Assembly (NCBI GenBank): GCA_026398575.1
Contig: JAPLSP010000299.1
Coordinates: 1 to 14,576 of the forward strand
DNA: 14,576 nucleotides
DNA from: Candidatus Sumerlaeota bacterium
GTDB lineage: Bacteria > Sumerlaeota > Sumerlaeia > JADFCT01
Direction of reading: 5' to 3'
Made by a program: the position numbers and the translations under genes
The notes under the pieces: model-generated
Seen by the model: only the letters and a program-made list of their open reading frames with translations
The model's database searches: none
Told to the model about the DNA's origin: nothing
Shown here: positions 13,302 to 14,576 of the stretch, one piece after another
How the letters are laid out: each line of letters opens with the position of its first letter
How positions within the stretch are numbered: position 1 is the stretch's first letter

Positions 13302-14576
13302 ACAGAGGCTCCTTCGGCAAAAGTGGAATGCTCGGGCGAATGAACGTGCTTGATGCCATACAGTTCGCAAAAACTTTCGAGGATGCGCCGGTGATTACCC
13401 AGCGTCACGACCTGATGGAAACCTTTGACGTCGCGGCAGTCCTCGACGTTGTCCATGCGCAGCTCGACCGACGTGCGGCAACCTCCGGCCGGCGGCGTGT
13501 TGACGTTGCCGACGACCGTGGCGGTGTCAATGATCATCTCATTGGGACTGGTGAAGCGAACCAGCGTGGCGGGTTGATCCTTGGGCCAGAGCACTTGCAG
13601 GGAAACTCCGAGCGCCGATTCCGAGTGGTTGCGCAGGATAAAGGGCGCGGCGGATTTCGCAAATCAATTCAACCGCGTGCCGCTCGTGCAATGCGCCGCG
13701 ATCAACAGGTTGCGCGCCGTCTCGGGCACGGGATCGTTCATGAATCCTGTGCGGTCCAGGAGATAGCTGACCATCATCAGCGATATTGCTCCGAACAAGT
13801 CGGCCTCGCATCCGGCCGTGATGCCCTGATCCATCAACATGGACCAAGCGCCGCACGGCGGAGTCGGCACCAACTTGGCCGAAACCATTCCCAGGCAATC
13901 CATCGAGAGCGCATTGGCCTTGTATTCGGCCATCAGGCGCTTGCCGGTGATATAGGCGCGGGCGCAATTGATCGTGTCCTTTTTGGTGGGCTCCACAATC
14001 TTCTTCGCGTGCCAGCGCAGATCGCTCGCGAAGTCGCGCGCCTCTTCGTTTTCAGTCTGCTTGTCGAAGGTAGTGTTGAAGGTGTCGCGCGGAATCGCCC
14101 GCACTTTGGTTCCCAACCGATCTAGGACGGTTTCCTCATTCTTGTTGCTGCGAATCCACAAAACGCGCGTTTCCTCGAACTTGCGTTTGGCGCGGATCAT
14201 GCGCAGGCCATCCTCGACGGCGGACCAGTCCAGTGTGGAGATGACGTGCATGCCCGGCTGGCGCGAAGCCTTTGCGATATGTCCCGTAAAGGCCATGCCC
14301 ACCGGCGCAAAGACAATCTGCGGCAGAGCGGTCTCTTTGGACAATCGCTCGACCATGGGCCAGCAGTGTATGTGCTGAAGAATAACCAGCAGTCCATGCG
14401 GCTTGCTGGACTTGACTTTGGCGATCCATGCGCCCAAGTCCGCGTCATTGCTGATCGGCTTGGCCTCCATATCCACCTGCACGCCCAGGCGGCGCGCCGA
14501 TTCCGCCAGGTTGGCGCGATACTCTTTTTGATGCTGGTCCAGATCATAGGTTGTTCCAGGCCAGCCAAGCCAATAA
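13298..14576 (-). pseudogene. Sugar isomerase-like gene (L-fucose/L-arabinose isomerase superfamily), interrupted by in-frame TGA, 5' end off window
   Basis: Read from the right edge the frame opens with WLGWPGTTYDLDQHQKEY, so the gene begins beyond the window. It continues through PQIVFAPVGMAFTGHIAKAS, PPCGAWSMLMDQG, GCEADLFGAISLMM and LLIAAHCTSGTRLN, then meets TGA at 13664-13666. The same frame resumes at once as FAKSAAPFILRNHSESALGV and runs to the natural stop at 13298. The CEAD...GA and AHC motifs fit the L-fucose isomerase fold, where Glu/Asp and His side chains bind the metal. The 121 residues after the TGA are clean family-like sequence without other stops, so a GGA (Gly) to TGA change, or a sequencing error, is the simplest cause. 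If real, the protein would lose about 30% of its visible length. The final TGA overlaps the ATG of the secreted-protein gene (ATGA), so the two form an operon. Confidence 0.78.
13309..13314 (-). promoter_or_regulatory. Ribosome binding site of the secreted-protein gene
   Basis: On the minus strand AAGGAG lies seven bases before ATG 13301, inside the last codons of the upstream isomerase-like gene. It decides the start in favour of the form with a clean signal peptide. Confidence 0.8.

Noticed and set aside
12339..13343. A 334-codon plus-strand frame opposite the secreted-protein gene
   Set aside because: The minus frame has a signal peptide, a strong ribosome binding site and an ATGA overlap. 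The plus frame has none of these.
13630..13666. Selenocysteine insertion at the in-frame TGA
   Set aside because: A UUGCG...CGCAA pairing exists downstream, but the loop is long and there is no compact bacterial SECIS hairpin with a GU-containing apical loop. The position is not a redox motif.
13328..14125. A 265-codon plus-strand frame opposite the isomerase-like gene
   Set aside because: The minus strand carries recognisable isomerase motifs on both sides of the TGA. The plus translation shows no family features.
1..14576. Genetic code 25 (UGA read as glycine), suggested by the TGA in the isomerase-like gene
   Set aside because: Several genes end at TGA at the expected length, two with ATGA overlaps into the next gene, and none of the other long genes contains an internal TGA.

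Overview
The window is a GC-rich bacterial chromosome segment, with visibly AT-richer patches at about 3848-4450, 8690-9785 and 11430-11870. Gene content (a PdxB-type dehydrogenase, a divergent URO-D protein, a LarA-family protein, a PPi-type phosphofructokinase, a sugar-isomerase homologue next to a secreted protein) and the many short simple repeats, some inside genes, recall uncultured PVC-like bacteria or the Sumerlaeota/Hydrogenedentota/Lentisphaerota type. That placement is an impression from memory and is weak. Standard stop usage is supported because TAA, TAG and TGA all end well-formed genes here.

Layout. 2-3812 (+): pdxB (vitamin B6 synthesis), a URO-D superfamily protein, and a LarA-family protein carrying the H/H/K residues expected for a nickel-pincer racemase or epimerase. 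3848-8071 (+): one very large SNF2 helicase with an acidic block and a SWIM-like N-terminus that has lost its zinc ligands. 8136-8228: a short remnant of the 3' end of a second LarA-type gene. 8299-9001 (+): a nucleotidyltransferase/HEPN pair of the MntA/HepT (type VII toxin-antitoxin) kind, followed by an unrecognised 248-residue protein (9039-9785). 9798-11084 (+): a phosphofructokinase with the residues of the PPi-dependent type. 11084-12071 (+): three coupled small genes, a RelB-like small protein, a zeta-toxin/COG4185-like P-loop kinase and a 64-residue protein. The first of these overlaps the phosphofructokinase stop codon. 12096-14576 (-): a convergent pair, a sugar isomerase-like gene that runs off the window and is interrupted by an in-frame TGA, then a secreted malectin-like protein that overlaps it by ATGA.

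Working together. The left block is metabolic. The centre (8.1-12.1 kb) looks like an accessory segment in which two toxin-antitoxin-like modules flank a glycolytic gene. The right block looks like carbohydrate handling. Nothing forms a clearly new multi-gene defence system. The points most worth a second look are the in-frame TGA, the LarA remnant after the SNF2 gene, the PFK-coupled three-gene module, and the intergenic-type repeats that have become part of coding sequences in three genes.
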